This document shows, in pieces, positions 21,910-35,681 of a DNA stretch of 64,000 bases. Positions within the stretch are counted from its first letter, which is position 1, and every line of letters starts with the position of its first letter. The position numbers and the translations under genes are program-made. The notes under the pieces are model-generated. The model had not been told where the DNA came from and made no database searches. It was given only the letters and a program-made list of their open reading frames with translations. Where the stretch lies: the NCBI RefSeq assembly GCF_005239225.2, contig NC_133287.1, forward strand, positions 2,647,493 through 2,711,492. Reading direction: 5' to 3'. The DNA comes from Populus alba. Its lineage: Eukaryota; Streptophyta; Magnoliopsida; Malpighiales; Salicaceae.

Positions 21910-22339
21910 ACCATGCGAGGGACACAGCAAAACTCCACCCCATAAACAAGAAGCACAAACAAAACTAGAAGTAACATTCAAAGTTGTCTTGTGAGCTTGT
22001 CCTTAATTCGTGGTCCCATTCCAACACCCTTCTCGGTACATCCCAAAGATCCCATAAAAGCAAATGATTTTTTATTTATTTATTTTTTTGAGAAGATGGT
22101 CTCAATATTGCAAGCAGGAGCAATAAGTTTTTCCTTTTTTTTGACACAACCAACCGAGATAGCAATGAGTTTCTATTGCTTGAAAACAAAGCTCTTTCTT
22201 TACTTTATGCGTTTTGTTTTTTTGTTTTTTTTTTGGGTTTTCTGCTGTGGTGGCGACATTGATGATGCTAAGAGATATGGACCGATTACAGAGTCCCAAT
22301 ATTATCAGAACTGAGAAAAACTGAAACAAAATATTGCCA
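20889..22339. other. AT-rich flank downstream of the cyclin gene
   Basis: Contains further degenerate MITE-like sequence (about 21000-21240 and 21400-21540), then a less AT-rich part with the (TC)n tract. Open stretches at 21560-22314 have no recognisable domain. Part of 22000-22339 may be cyclin 3' UTR. Confidence 0.5.
21870..21907. repeat. (TC)n microsatellite
   Basis: CT dinucleotide tract of about 38 bp with one interruption (CTCTGTCTCT). Confidence 0.9.
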
Positions 22340-23745
22340 TCACTTGCTGCTGTGGCCATTCAATCTTCGCCGCTTGATCTCTGGCACTGTACTGCCATTG
22401 GTGATGCTGGTGGTGCTAGTGGTCTCACTTTCTGATCTTGTACATTGCCTATCTAGCACGCTCAATGGGGTTCTTGTGCATGACATTGTATCCAACATTG
22501 ACTCGTACCATTCCATCTCCACCATTTCTTGCACTGCATTAAAGCAGCTTAACAGCTTCTCCTAAACCATGATTAGTCATTAATTAATTATCATCAATTC
22601 TGAGCAGAGGATATAAATATATAGATATACAACCTAAAACATAAAAAAAAATAAAAAATAAGTGGGGTGTTGGTTTATTTCTTGCTTACTTTATTTACAA
22701 ATGCACAGGAGGAGAATGAGCACTTGAACAAAGGGAATTGCAATGGGAGTAGTTCATTGGATGCTACAAGAAGGGCTGATGCTGCAACGATAGATGGCTT
22801 GAACTCTAGAAACTTGATTTCTGCAACAAAAACGTAGGGTTAAGCTCTATAAGAAGGATGAAGCTAAAAGTAATTGCACAAAAGTTTGTGAGTGCAATGA
22901 GTTACCATTTTGAGCCTTAAAAATAATCTCTGTAGCTCTGTCTTTGAGAGGTTGTGAGGATGATGGATCTTTGAGTTCAAGTACAGAAATAAAGAAATGC
23001 ACAAAGGAGAAAGGTGTAATCGATCTCATTCTCCAATTCAAGGCATCAAGAATGAGAAGTTCCATGCGATTAATGGTTTGTGTGTCAAAGATGAAACCAG
23101 CTTCCTCTCCCTGTTTCATTGCTTAAACAAGCTATGCACATAAGTTTCCATGGCCAACTTTGTGTTACATTTTTCCAACTAATAATAAATGTGGAGATAC
23201 GATGGTTTGTTACCTGAAAATCAGAGACTGAGAAGTGGGCGTTCTTCATCTTTGCAGCTAGAGAAAGGCAAGAGATTACTAGAAGTCTAAGAATCCATGG
23301 CTTCCCTTGCTTCAAAAAATTCAGCAAGAATAAATCAAGGATTTTAACAAAACAGCAAAAGATATTTTGTATATTTTAGCTAGCTCGACTGCATACCGGA
23401 ATTTCTTGTTTGGAAATGAATCGATCCATGTAATTAACAGCAAGGTAAGGTATGAAGGCGTCATAGTTGCAAGAATATTGTGCCTGCCAAAAGCTAAGAC
23501 AACATTATTACAACACAAAACACAAGATCCATAAAAGTAAGTTACAGTCATTAGTGTTGTGTTTTTACCTGTAAAATGAGAGAAATGGCTTCTTGACGAA
23601 AGGAGACATAGAAACCAGAGGTTTTCAAGCAGTGTAGGAAATTTCTTGAAGGCATGTGATCAGATTCAGAGGCAAAGAGATTTGGGACTGTATCAGATTG
23701 GTGTTCTTCCAAGCTTGTCAAAGAGTTCTCAAGATCAAACTCCAT
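22340..23745 (-). CDS. CYCD6-1: D-type cyclin, CYCD6;1-like
   Basis: Cell-cycle regulator that pairs with CDKs at G1; CYCD6;1 of Arabidopsis drives formative divisions of ground tissue. Six minus-strand exons: 23745-23569, 23483-23397, 23309-23214, 23110-22906, 22820-22690 and 22561-22340, giving 305 residues with GT-AG introns and a continuous frame. The N-terminus MEFDLENSLTSLEE lacks the LxCxE retinoblastoma-binding motif, as known for CYCD6;1. The N-terminal cyclin box holds SFRQEAISLILQ, AVNYMDRFISKQEIP and WILRLLVISCLSLAAKM; then MELLILDALNWRMRSITPFS and the second cyclin fold (FLEFKPSIVAASALLVASNE). The C-terminus has a basic KRRR cluster close to the end. Length agrees with the family. 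No lesion seen. Confidence 0.93.
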
Positions 23746-24870
23746 TTTTCACCTTTTGTTTCGAGTCTCTGTGAAAGTGTGCTCGTGTTTGTATTTGTAT
23801 TTGTATGGAAGTGTGTTTTTATAAGAAATGAGAAAGAAACAGAGTCAAGAAGAGCAGCGAGGGAGTGTGAGAAAAGTGAGGCAAAGAAGGTGAATAGTAA
23901 TAATGATGGAAAGAGAAGCTTCGCTTTCTGTGCTTAAAAACAGAAGAAGAGGAAGAAGAAGAAGAAAAAGAAAGACAATATTTTAGTCTTCAGCTTCACT
24001 TCTCAGTTTCCTTTACTTTTTATATGCAAAGATGTAAGATTGGGTTCGGGTGGACCTTAAAAAATGTTTGGTTTATTAAGTTATTAGATTAACTTAATGG
24101 TTATCATGTAAATTTAGATTAATTATTTTTTTATTAAAGCAATGTTGTTGTTGTTTTTCTGTTTAAGAAAAAAAACTGTTGATGTTAACCTAGAAATCTA
24201 TGTAAACCCTCTTAATTTACCAAATTTATTGGATAAATATCTTTTTCTGTCCAAATTAAAATATGATCCAGAATAGGTTTTGAATAATAATTTTTTTCAT
24301 GTTAATTTATCAGGACAAGTCAAATTAAATTAAAATTAAAAATTAAAAATGAAAGAAAAAGAGGTCTTCATGTAGCTCTTGGAATAAACCAATGGAATAG
24401 TGATTTGACAAAAATACCTCTAACCTTAAAAAAAACCTTTAATCTGGACATTAGGGGCAAGATAGTCTTTTTATCATTGTACTATTGTCTTTAACAATTT
24501 GTGATGGGCTAGTAATTTGTTTTTGCACAGTAAAATTACTAATTTAATTATACATTGAAAAACACATAATGTCTTTCAATTATGGGTATTATGGTCCTTT
24601 CAAAAAAAAAAGTTAAATTACTTTGTTGCTTTTAAAAACAAAATCAACATAACTCTTTCACAAGTTCTATATTGACCTTTTATATTGGTTTGATTATTAA
24701 TGTGAATTGACCATATAATTAATATTATTAAAAAAAAAATGATGGCATGTTGTGACCGTTATGTGTGTGGAGCTTTTCAATCAACAAACATCATCTTCCA
24801 TGGTGATATCCTTTTGTTATGGGTGACACATGAGCCAAACATGTTTTTAGTTTGGAGCTAACAACTATTT
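23746..24870. other. Upstream region of the cyclin gene
   Basis: 23750-24010 is the probable leader and proximal promoter of the minus-strand cyclin gene and contains a purine-rich AAGAAGAGG-type tract at about 23941-23973. 24030-24870 is AT-rich, with no gene seen. Confidence 0.6.
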
Positions 24871-24879
24871 TTTTTTCTT

Positions 24880-26110
24880 GAATTTCATGTTAGCTCCTTT
24901 AAAATTTGAAATCAGCCCTTGTAATTTTTTTCTTTCACTTTGGTCTCTACTCTTTTTATTACAATTTTTTTTTATTTTGAATAATCTATAAAATTGCAAA
25001 TGTTTTACAATTTCATCCCTTTCTATTTTTTAATCTTTTAAATTTGTCTATTAATTTCTTGATTGCTATTTTTTTTTTTGTTTTGTTTGGTATCATTTTT
25101 TTAGATTTTTTTTCCTTACAATTTCATCCTCTTTGGGGTTTTTTTTTTTTTAATCAAATTGATCTTCATTATTTTTATTGCCACCTTTCTTAATTTGACA
25201 AGTTTATTAAATTGATATTTTTTTTCATGATTTCATCATTTTAAATTAAATTTGTTGAGAATTAAGTTTTTTAATTGAACCCAAGACTAGGATTTCACGA
25301 GTTGTGAGTTTTAAATATTAGATCAAGTTTAGTAGATTCATCAAGATTTGCTTGTATTTTTCCTCTTTTTTTAAGATAATATTTTCTAATTTTTTTAGAG
25401 TTATTTTTTTTGTTGTTTTCAAAGGTTAATGAGAGTTGAGTTTTTTTTTGTTCGTTTTTTTTTAATTTATTAATTTTAATTTAATCATTCAACGTTTGAT
25501 TTATTAGAATTGGATTATCTTGATCATAAGCCTATGTTTGCGGGGTTAGCAGTTAATTTAAATAGATTCATATTTTTTTTTTGTTTTTTTTTTATTTTTA
25601 TCTTTTAACATTGAACTGTTTGATAATTGAACTTTAAGATTTTATTCAGTGTGTTTTCAAATGATGTTACTATGGTATCAAGATTGGGTCAAAGATTTTG
25701 CATTTTGACCCAAGTGGGCTTGCATCTAGTTTTTTTTGTATTTTTTTCTTAAGTGTTTTTTCTTCAACATTTTATTTGATAGAGATTAAGCTTCAACTTT
25801 TTTTTTTTTATTTTGTTTTATATAGAGTTATCATATTCAATATAATAAATAGATCTTCAGACTTATTTTTATTCTTGCTTTTCTTTCTATAAAATTATCT
25901 TAATTTTATATTTATAATCATAGAGTTTGCTAGTTAACTTGATTTCACTTAATTTTTTTTAATTAATTTTTTTTAATTTTTTTATTCAAAATTTGATTAT
26001 TTGGTAATATATAGGCTCAGCGCAAGTTCTTTTTGTCTTTTTTTCATTTTCATTTTTTTATTGTTATTGCATTTTTTTTTTATTCGTATCATTTTATTTT
26101 ATTTTATTTG
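24880..26110 (-). repeat. T-rich tandem repeat block, left arm of an inverted array
   Basis: Poly(T) runs alternate with short conserved phrases such as TTCAACGTTTGATTTATTAG (about 25489) and TAACATTGAACTGTTTGATA (about 25606). Read in reverse complement these resemble the AATGTTGAAGGATG units of the block at 26560-27830. Divergence is high, and the match was made by eye. Confidence 0.55.
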
Positions 26111-26559
26111 CATTCTCTTTTTAAGTGGAAAAAAAATTAACCGGCCTGTGGTACAGCATTAGCCACAGATATCGTTTAATAACTATGCTTATACTGGTAT
26201 TGGTCCCAGCCTCGCTCTCTTTGTTATTGGGAAAGAAAACAGTAACATTTATTGAATTCTTTTGTTTTTACAGTATATAGACACTCAGAATAAATGTCAA
26301 AATACTGTCAAGTAAATAAGGTAAAAAAAGAAAAGAATTTCCGGTGTAAAGAAGGTCTGTTGAAAAGTAATTCCTTGGACCAAAATGAACGAGGACAAAA
26401 AAAAATAATATTTGGTTAATGATTATGTCTTAAAAAAGAAAAGAAAAACAATTAAAGAATTAATCCTTACTAACCTGTGCTACATTAAAGGTCAGATTAA
26501 TTTTTTTTATAATATAAAAAATTATTTAGATATTATTAATATTTTTATAGTATAAAAAA

Positions 26560-27830
26560 ATTAAAATAATATAGAGATCGACCTGATATGACCCAATCAC
26601 CATGACAAGTCTAAAAACAACTCGAATAACTGGTAAAAATATAATTTGACTCAAAATAAATATTTAAGATGAATTATTTTTATAAATATTGAGACGACAA
26701 CATATTAGATTGATTCGAGTCTATCCAGGTTAACATGCCAACCCCCATGCCGAGTCATGAGACCATAATAATTTCTTAAAAAATAAATCAAAACAAATTA
26801 TGAAACTCAATTCTTAATAAACCCAATGTCGAAGAATGAAATTAAAAAAAAAATCAATTAAAAAAATCACTCGAGTCAATTCGATTAACCTACCAAACTC
26901 GTGTCCTAAGTCATAGACCGATATAACCAAATAGAAAGCAAATGGAAACAAATTATTAAGTTCAATTCCTAATCAACTTAATGTTGAAAGATAAAATAAA
27001 AAAAAATAGAAAAATGACACAGAAAAACAACTCGAGTCAACTCTAGTTAACCAGCAAAACTTGTGACTGAGGCATGAGAGGGGGGTAAACTCATAAAAAG
27101 AAAACCAAAATAAATCATGAAACCTAATTCCCAATCAACCCAGTATTAAAGAATGAAATTGATATAAAAAAAATCAATTAGAAAAAAGATTAAAAATGAG
27201 TCAAACTCTAGTCCAGATTATAAGACTAGAATAATCTCATAAAAATTAAATTGAAAACAACCGTGAAGCTCAATCTCCATTAAATCTAATGTTGAAGGAT
27301 GTAATTAGAATTGAAAAGTTAATTAAAAAAAAATACAAAAAAAATAACTTGAGTCAATTTATGTTAACTTGCCAAACTCGTAACTCAAGTTATAAAATGA
27401 AAATAACATCATAGAAAGCAAAAATAAATAAATATCAAAATCTAATTTTCAATCAATCAAATGTTGAAAGATGATATTGAGATAAAAAAAAAAAAAAGTC
27501 AATTGGAAAAAAGAGAAAAAAAACTTGAGTCAATTAAGTTAACTTATCAAACCAAGGTTAATTCGGATTAGGAGAATGAGATAACCACATAAAAAGTAAA
27601 TTCAAAAAATTATGAAGCACAATCAATCACTAAACTTGAGTCAATCAAGTTAACATGTCAAACTTGTTGTTCGGGTTATATGATTGATATAACCATATAA
27701 AAAAGTAAATTGAAAAAATTATAAAATTTAATTTTTAATAAATTTAATATTAAATGATGGAATTAAAAATAAAAAAAACTTAGATTAAAAAGAAAACTAA
27801 AAAAATAAAATAAAACACTATTATAATAAT
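26560..27830 (+). repeat. A-rich tandem repeat block, right arm of an inverted array
   Basis: Units of about 150-170 bp each contain a GAGTCAA..TTAACC segment, CTCAATTC(C/T)(C/T)AATCAA and an AATGTTGAAGGATG-like segment (about 26825, 26980, 27139, 27287, 27458 and 27743) followed by poly(A). Units are strongly diverged. Two more units lie at 59260-59570. The centre between the arms (26130-26500) is unrelated DNA. Confidence 0.7.
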
Positions 27831-30800
27831 AATATTTTATAAAAAGAAGTACAATAAAATGTCATTTTCATATATAAATGTTTGCACAAAAAGCAATACC
27901 AAGGGCAGTTAGCTCTGCCCAATTTGGACTGGTGGTAATTAGCACTACTTGGCACTTGTTGATCTAATCACATGATGGACAGCAATGGTGCCTTGCCATT
28001 ATCCTAATCAGCCATCTTTCACAAAATGCCTTTAGTGCGAAAAGAGATGCTTAATGCTTTTTTACTCTTTACTAGTAGCATTTTTAAACTAATATCCATT
28101 TTAATTTAAGAATTTAAATTGTTATATGAGATTTAAAGAATATTTATTTTTATAAATTTTTAGTATATTCTCTTAAATAAACTTAAAATTTTCACAATTT
28201 AATTATTATCTTGTATGTAATTTTATTAATTTAATTTATTAAAATAAAGATACTAAAATTCAAAAATTAAAACTTGCATAAGTTTGTTTGTAATTAATTT
28301 TATTAATTTAATTAGTTAGAATAAAATGGTGAAATTCAAACTCGTAATTATTGAGTCTTAAAAACTCTAATTAATATTATATTAAAAAATTATTTCAATT
28401 AAAAAACTTATGATATTAAATTAAAAAACTTATGATATTAAATAAGATTTTAAAATAATTTTATATCACTAAATGTATTTAGAAATTAGCTAATCGAGGG
28501 TGTTACATTAAACTTGTGGAGTATTATTATCAACAATCGCGTCCTATCGTTTCATATAAAAAGTAAAGAATGTATTAAGGGCCATTTAGTGATCATTTTG
28601 AATTCCAAATGAAAGAAAAATAAATTACTACTTTATTTTATTTTTTGTTGTTTGAAGACGATGAATATGATCAGTAACATATGTATTATATTCAATAAAT
28701 TCAATCCTATTTAGGTTTTTATTTTATTATTATAATTATTAGTTTTTTGCAAAAAAAATTTATCCATCACATTAACTGTAAATCAATAGATTGCAACATA
28801 TATTTAAATGTATATTTAAAATATTCATAACACTGATTGTATTTAAAATATACATTTAAATTATCCCATCTGAAACTTTTATTAGGATTAGAATAATGCT
28901 AATTAGTAACTCAACGAATTATTAATTAAGCTATTTTAAATACGTACTCTCAAGTGTAGAAATGTTGCGACACCTAACCTAAGTGATCACCACCCAAGTT
29001 TGAATCCTATCCATATGCTATTTAACTCAATTAATATTAATTAAGATCTACAGATTAATTTGCTTACTAAAAAGTGGATAGACACAATTAAAGAAACATA
29101 ATTAGAGGTATTAATTGGAAATTTTAAGCAATTTGACGTTTATTAAATATGGGTATTGTCTATATCAGTTTACATCTATATCAACTAATTTCACGAATTC
29201 TAAAATTAAAATTGCATTAATAATTTAAGAATCATTTAAGAAAAACGCTCCGTCACATACACGGTATGAATTTTATTAAAATTCTAAAAGTTTATTGAAC
29301 TTAAAATGTGATCAAGTATATCAAGCATAAGATCCAGGAAACTTATGTTCTTGCAAAAAGAATTGCCAAGCCAACACAACAGCACCATACCAGGAGGAAG
29401 CAACACTATTTAAGATTGTAACATCATCAAAGATTGAAGCTTAACCATTCACTTGGCAATGGTGAGAACAGAATCTCATACGAGTCATTGGAATGAGTTA
29501 GCTGAGTTAGCCTCGAGTCGGATACGGAAGCAACAGAGACCCATCATACTGCGAGTTCTTTTGCTAATTAAGCTAGTGGGCCATCAGATTGTCCTCCCCA
29601 TGTACCATACCTCTGCATGTCACTCACGTGTGTGTGATAAATGCCAAACTTGGTACAAGCTTTCCTTGTTTTTTCTTCAGAATTGTTTAATTTTCCTTCG
29701 AGGAAAAATGAATTAGACGAGTGAAGATCCTTCGTGAGCAATTTCTCTACACCATATTGCAGGGAACATATTATCTGCAGAACCCCACCACTGTAGTAGC
29801 GTCTCAGTGTCACATAAATTTCCTCATTCTAACAGTAGCAAAAATATATAGTTCACCGGCAAAAAAAGAAAAAAATATATGATTATGATAACCTCAAATT
29901 TAATGGATCTAAGTATATAAGAGTCTTCAAACTTACAAAGAGATTTCTTTTGCAGATATCAACTATAATAATATTAGTTTACTAAACACCATTAACTACT
30001 AACCACTTGAATTTTCTGTATCAAGCTATTAAACATCTTAAATAGTAAAAATAGATTAAAATACTTGAACTAAAAGATGAACTAATTATTCATAAATTTT
30101 ATTTTTAAATTGCTTGGATCGATATTTTGAAGCCTCGTCAATTACATACCTTACCATATGTATATTGGCAATGATATAGCAAGACATAAAGCATTAAATG
30201 TTACCTTCCAGAAAACAATACAAATGTAGATAAAGCTAGAGCAGCCCTGGACACCTCCATTCATAAATATGATTTACGTGGAAGATAAGACAAATAGAAT
30301 GTCCTCCAACTGCACTACCAACCATATAGGTCATTCCAAGAGAAACTCTCAAACATTTTAATGCAGAATTCTTACATATATATATTAAGTAGATTTACAA
30401 ATATAGTTAACGGTCTTTCCTTGTCATGGCAGGAAGACAGCTTGGTTTCATGTCCTAATGTTTAATGAGAGGTCCCATGCACACAGGTCACGCCTTATTC
30501 ATTGTGTTTCTTCTTCTTTTTCTCCTTCTTCATTTTATCATGATCATGCTTGCACTCAATTCAAATAACTCTAACATACCCTACATCCCATTTTGTAATG
30601 TTTTAACTTTAAATTAATATTAGGGTTCTATTCGTAGCAAAAACTCATTAGTTTGAAATTAACCAGAAGATGGCATTGCAAATAAATTATTTAATATGTA
30701 GACTTGAGAGCTACACGGGCTTCTCTACTAATCAAAACAAATTAAATTAAGGGAAAAGAGTTGGACAAATGCTTTTATTAACAAGCACCTCATAGCAATT

Positions 30801-33800
30801 TCCTCACTTTAATTAATTCTTCATTATATATATTCCATCAATCCCATGACACACACACACACACAAGCCAGTCCCTATCAATAGTGATAGGACATTGTAT
30901 CCGTAAATTCTGCATTTATTTTTCGATTGATCCAGTGAAGAAATTCAATGTGTGATAGATATATTAACAACACATATCAAATTCCTGAAAGATTTGAAAT
31001 GTATGAACCAACAAATCTAGCTACCACATAAATGAGATATAGTTCTTAGTTATTGGTTGCTAACATTCTGCACCCCTTAAACCAAATATCTGTGATCATT
31101 CCTTTCCATTGAATAATAAGACATTCATTCATCAATTTGCACAGGCAAGAGTCCCCACTGTATTATGTGTGCATGTCAGTACTCACAAAAAATATCACAA
31201 TCTAGCTAGCTCCATATTTGTACTGCAATCGAGCCACTTCCAAGAGAATAATACTAGCCAGCTCTCCTCTAGTACAATAATTTGCGTGCACGAACAGGGC
31301 AATTTATGAGTCTTGCAAGAGATTAATTCCATTATCAATAACCAGGAATTAAACATATGGGATGTCCAACCTTAAACTTTTTGATTAAGACATGCGAAAT
31401 GAGGACATGATGCCTAGAAAGCAAGAACAATCAATTCGCTTTAAGAACTAAGCGAAATTATTATAGGGACACATTGCATCACTTGTTAGCTCGAATGCCC
31501 CGCGTTTTGCAATTGCTTTAAAGCAAAATTGGAATTCAATATCGAAGTAGACACAATTAAACAATGGCTATGAATCTTGGCTGTGAGATGTCGAAATGCA
31601 TAGTCTCTTTGCTTCTTTTTTCCTCCTTAAATGCACGTATACTGACCAAATCAGATCAAATATCAGAGAATTTCAACGTAATCTTTATTCATGATGTTTT
31701 TTAGAAGATGCTGTCAGAAATCCTAGATGCATGTTGAGTCATTGTGACAATCATTGTAGGATTTGCAAGGAGTTTTATTTAAGACGGGATTTGAAGAAGA
31801 AAAAGACAGAAAATCTTGTTTTTAAAAGAAGGAGAACATTAACCACGTATTGAAAAAAGGAAGTAATAATCAGACAGTACTCTCAACAATCACCTTTTGG
31901 CCATTCCCTCTTTGTGGACATTGCCTTCAGCCCTCTTTTATCATTGTATTCTTCAATCATCATTGCCCTATGGTCAAACCATTTGAACAAAGTTTCTGTT
32001 CATCTTGAAGACATGCAGAGCATATCATCTTAATTACAATTGCAATAAAGGTGAACAAATCATTAGTAGCTTTGAAGACAGGAAGACTAAGTGAAGGTCT
32101 TCTTTTCGTCAAGACCTTACCCCTTTTTTTTTCTCTCCATAATCATCAAGACCTTACCTTAAAATCATTCCAATTAATATTCAAATCATCTCATTTCTTT
32201 TGGTTCACATGATATCCCTATCATTTTACCATCATTAATTGTACTTTTAAGTCCAATTGGGAAATGTCTAAGGTTCTAGTGGTTTAAATGATTGCATATC
32301 ATAAAAAAATGCTATAAATGATGATTCCATATCATAAAAATTGCTATAAATGATTACATATCATTCATATTTCAGCCATTGAGTCAAATATATCAAAACC
32401 AAGAGAAGTGAAGTTTCCTCACAATCAATGGCTAAGACATGTATAGGTGTTCATACTAACCATTCTCTGATATTTTGGCCTAAGAGCTTAAGCCATTCAT
32501 TATACATCACGAAACCTTTAAGATCACAAAATGCGGATTAATTAGCATCCTCATGTTAATAATCAATTTGCTAATACAAAAGGGAATTTCGTTTAATCTA
32601 ATATGACATCGTGATCAGTATTATTCAAACAATAATCAAAGGGCCATGCTATAGCAAAATTACTCAGACACCACGTGATTTAGCAACGTTAGGTGTTGGT
32701 ATGCGACAATAAATTAAGTAAATCAACTGAGTAATGCAAGAGATCATGTCATTTTCTATATATATATATATATATGAAAACCAAATAAAGTAGGATCTGA
32801 TGAGCAAGACATAAGAAGAAATATAGGGATAGAGAATAATCCAAGATAGCTTAATTTAATTTAATCTTGATCCACCTTAATTTAGCCTAGAGAATGTATA
32901 TCTTTTGTTACATCTCACCTTTTATTTGTTCTTTCATTACTTTAATTTCTTATAACGTGTCTTTCTACTTTGCGACCCCAATGGATTCTCTTCTGCTCAT
33001 TGATGCAAGAGAAAGCCCTAAAGCTGGTAAAAATCGCCATTTTATAATCATTGGGAGACCAATACACTTTTGCTTTTACTTTTCTGTGTCTCAGGCGCTC
33101 CCCCCGCTCTCACCATATGCATCTTTCCTAATTATATTCTAATATTTATGCCTAACTATATATGTATTCATAACTTGCCATGATTTTAGAGACAAGTATG
33201 GTTGGTTGGGGTTTTTGGTCTTGTTGTTTCCAAGGGATTAGAGAAACTTGGTGAGGCTTAGATGGCAGAGACATTCATGTGAGAGTATGAGTGCGAGGTT
33301 GCACGCCCTTCACCCCATGCAGATAGCAGCATCATTATTAAGTTCTTGTGTAAGACATGCAGTCAACGAAAAGCCCACTTCATCTGGTCTCTGTTTGGGA
33401 CAAAATCATGGAATTGCCACCATTATTCATGACCTTTTGGCTAGTCTTGCATGGCATGTTGTGCTGCCTGCGAGAACTGTTTGCTTAATTTTTACTGGAT
33501 TGTAAAGTCCTGATTTTGCATATGAACACACCTCAAGCTCGTGTGTGAAATTTGAAAGGAATAGATAAGAGAAATACTAGGCTAGCTAGTAATTTCATGA
33601 CTTTACAAAAATCAAATCAATTCATACCTGAAATAAGAGGGATTAGGGGAGGGTGGGGTTGCATAAATTAACCTCTAGATACCTTTGTGCTAAAAAATCT
33701 CATTTTAATTTAGAAAGAAAATGGAATGATATGTTTGATGATCATATAGTAATTTAAGAGTTTAATGATTAACCTCTTAAATGAGCCAAAATAAAGGAAA

Positions 33801-34045
33801 AGCATTGTCAAATTAATCATTGGATGGATTAAGTAAGATTTACATTACCGATATATGGCATAATGGAAAAGGGTAAATCCATAGATAAGGTGTATTTGAA
33901 ATATGTGTTCATGTAATTTTATTGTACCAATAAAGAACAAAAGCAGGTTTAATTAAAGGATTGTATATCTAATAACTTTTTTTTAATAAAGAAAGATACG
34001 AGATGACATAAGTTTTGACGACTGTAAATTTTTTCTCTTGTATAT
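27831..34045. other. 6-kb AT-rich region without a supported gene
   Basis: I searched for exon-like frames, tRNA boxes and familiar plant microRNA sequences and found none that hold. Open stretches at 29453-29716, 31109-31309, 32894-33142 and 33248-33505 lack recognisable domains. (AC)n lies at about 30847-30865 and (AT)n at 32757-32777. GC content rises at 33060-33500 without an identifiable product. Confidence 0.5.
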
Positions 34046-34446
34046 ATAGGGATGAGAAAAACAACGTACAAAGTTGTCTAGAGTAATTAACCGAAAAATT
34101 GATTAGAAAATTTTTAAAATATCAATTTGGTTTTTAATTTTTAGAAATCAAAAGGATCAAACCGAGCAATCAAACTAAAATAACAAAAAATAAAACTGAA
34201 AAACCCGAAATTATTTATAATCAAACCAAAACAAGCATCTTAGTTTTTATCTAAAAATAACCAAAGCTCTCATGAAAATAGCTTAATTTTTTTTTCTACC
34301 AACTTGGACTTTTTCTGTTTTGATATAAATTAAAAAGAGGTGACCGGTTTAGTTTTTTATTTGATTAGGTTTGGTTAAAATTTTAAAATAAGATTCAATT
34401 TCATTAAATTTTTTTTATCTAAACCAACTTGTTTGAGCGGGGGTAG
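34046..34446. mobile_element. Possible degenerate hAT-like GGTTCGG-family element
   Basis: Starts near AGGGATGAGAAAAAC and ends near GTTTGAGCGGGGG, with AATCAAACCAAAAC/ACCGGTTTAG-type subterminal motifs in opposite orientations, like the element at 18285. Termini are poorly preserved. Confidence 0.35.
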
Positions 34447-34733
34447 GTCAAGGCCTATCCGGCCTTCTGATGAAAGAAAAAGAAAGAAGAAGAAGATGTG
34501 CAGCTACAAGCCTTCTATTGTAGATCTGGGCAAAAACCCGAAGACTTCTGTTCTAAGAATTTTGTTGTAAGCCCACTCATGTTGCTAACTATACCCAAAG
34601 TTGATAAACTTATAAAACCTTGATCATGCTTAAATATATTTTATTCAATTTGGGATTCTGTATTTAAGCAATGATCATCGAAGAGAAATAAAATAAAGAG
34701 GTGAAAGAAATTTATATTCGGTTTCGTCAAAGA

Positions 34734-34768
<35 letters not shown>

Positions 34769-35617
34769 AATAATTATGCAGCTCCAATATCATAAAAATA
34801 TCTCTACCTTTACCTGCGTCTCAGTATTTGTTACAGCGGGGACTAAACTAAAACACTTGATGTTCATATTTTCATGTTGTGTTAATAATTACCACCTCCA
34901 TGAGCTGAGGAGAAGAGGATAAAAAAACTTTACTTTTTGCATTTATCTTGCCCAGATCGGATAATGATTATTTAATTTGTGGAGGATTTCACCGGGTAGA
35001 TTGCCTGAAACTCCTCGCAGGTGCATATAACCCACCATTTGAATAGCCTAGGGTTTTTGGGCCATAGGTTTCCAGGTGAAATCTCCATGAATTTTAGCTG
35101 TGTACTTATTCATGTTTGTTTGTTTTTACATTACATTTAAAAAAAATTAAAATTTTTTAATTTTTATTTAAATTAATTTTATATTTTCAGACCATTTTAA
35201 TATACTAATTTAAAAATAATTTTTTAAAAAATAAAAAAATATTATTGTAATATATTTCCAAACAAAAAATATTTAAAAAAACGAATTTGATAATCTATCA
35301 ATATCTTTTCTTCTTCATTTTTCAGGCTAGCTGTAATTTAACTGATGATGGTCGTCAAGATCTTGGACACGAAAAAAATAAAACAGCTGGCCTAGAACTC
35401 AGTTACTTCACTTGTAAAATGATAAAATTAAGAGAAAGAATATTCCCAAAAAAAAAAAATATCCTCCACTTCCCTAAAATGGGAGAATCGTATAATCTGG
35501 TGCGAGAGGGACTGCCCCACCGCAATGCCCAATAATTGAAGCCCATAAACTATGTTTAAACCCAGCTGTCAATTATTCTCTTTTGAATGTACATGCATTT
35601 CTGTCATCTCTACACAA

Positions 35618-35681
<64 letters not shown>

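Noticed and set aside
29453..29813. Overlapping open frames on both strands (87 and 81 codons)
   Set aside because: No domain, no splice-supported extension and no codon-level conservation visible; opposite-strand frames of similar length suggest chance.
32894..33505. Two plus-strand open stretches in a locally GC-richer patch
   Set aside because: Neither has a recognisable motif; the first lies in an AT-rich leader-like context. I could not assemble an exon-intron model.
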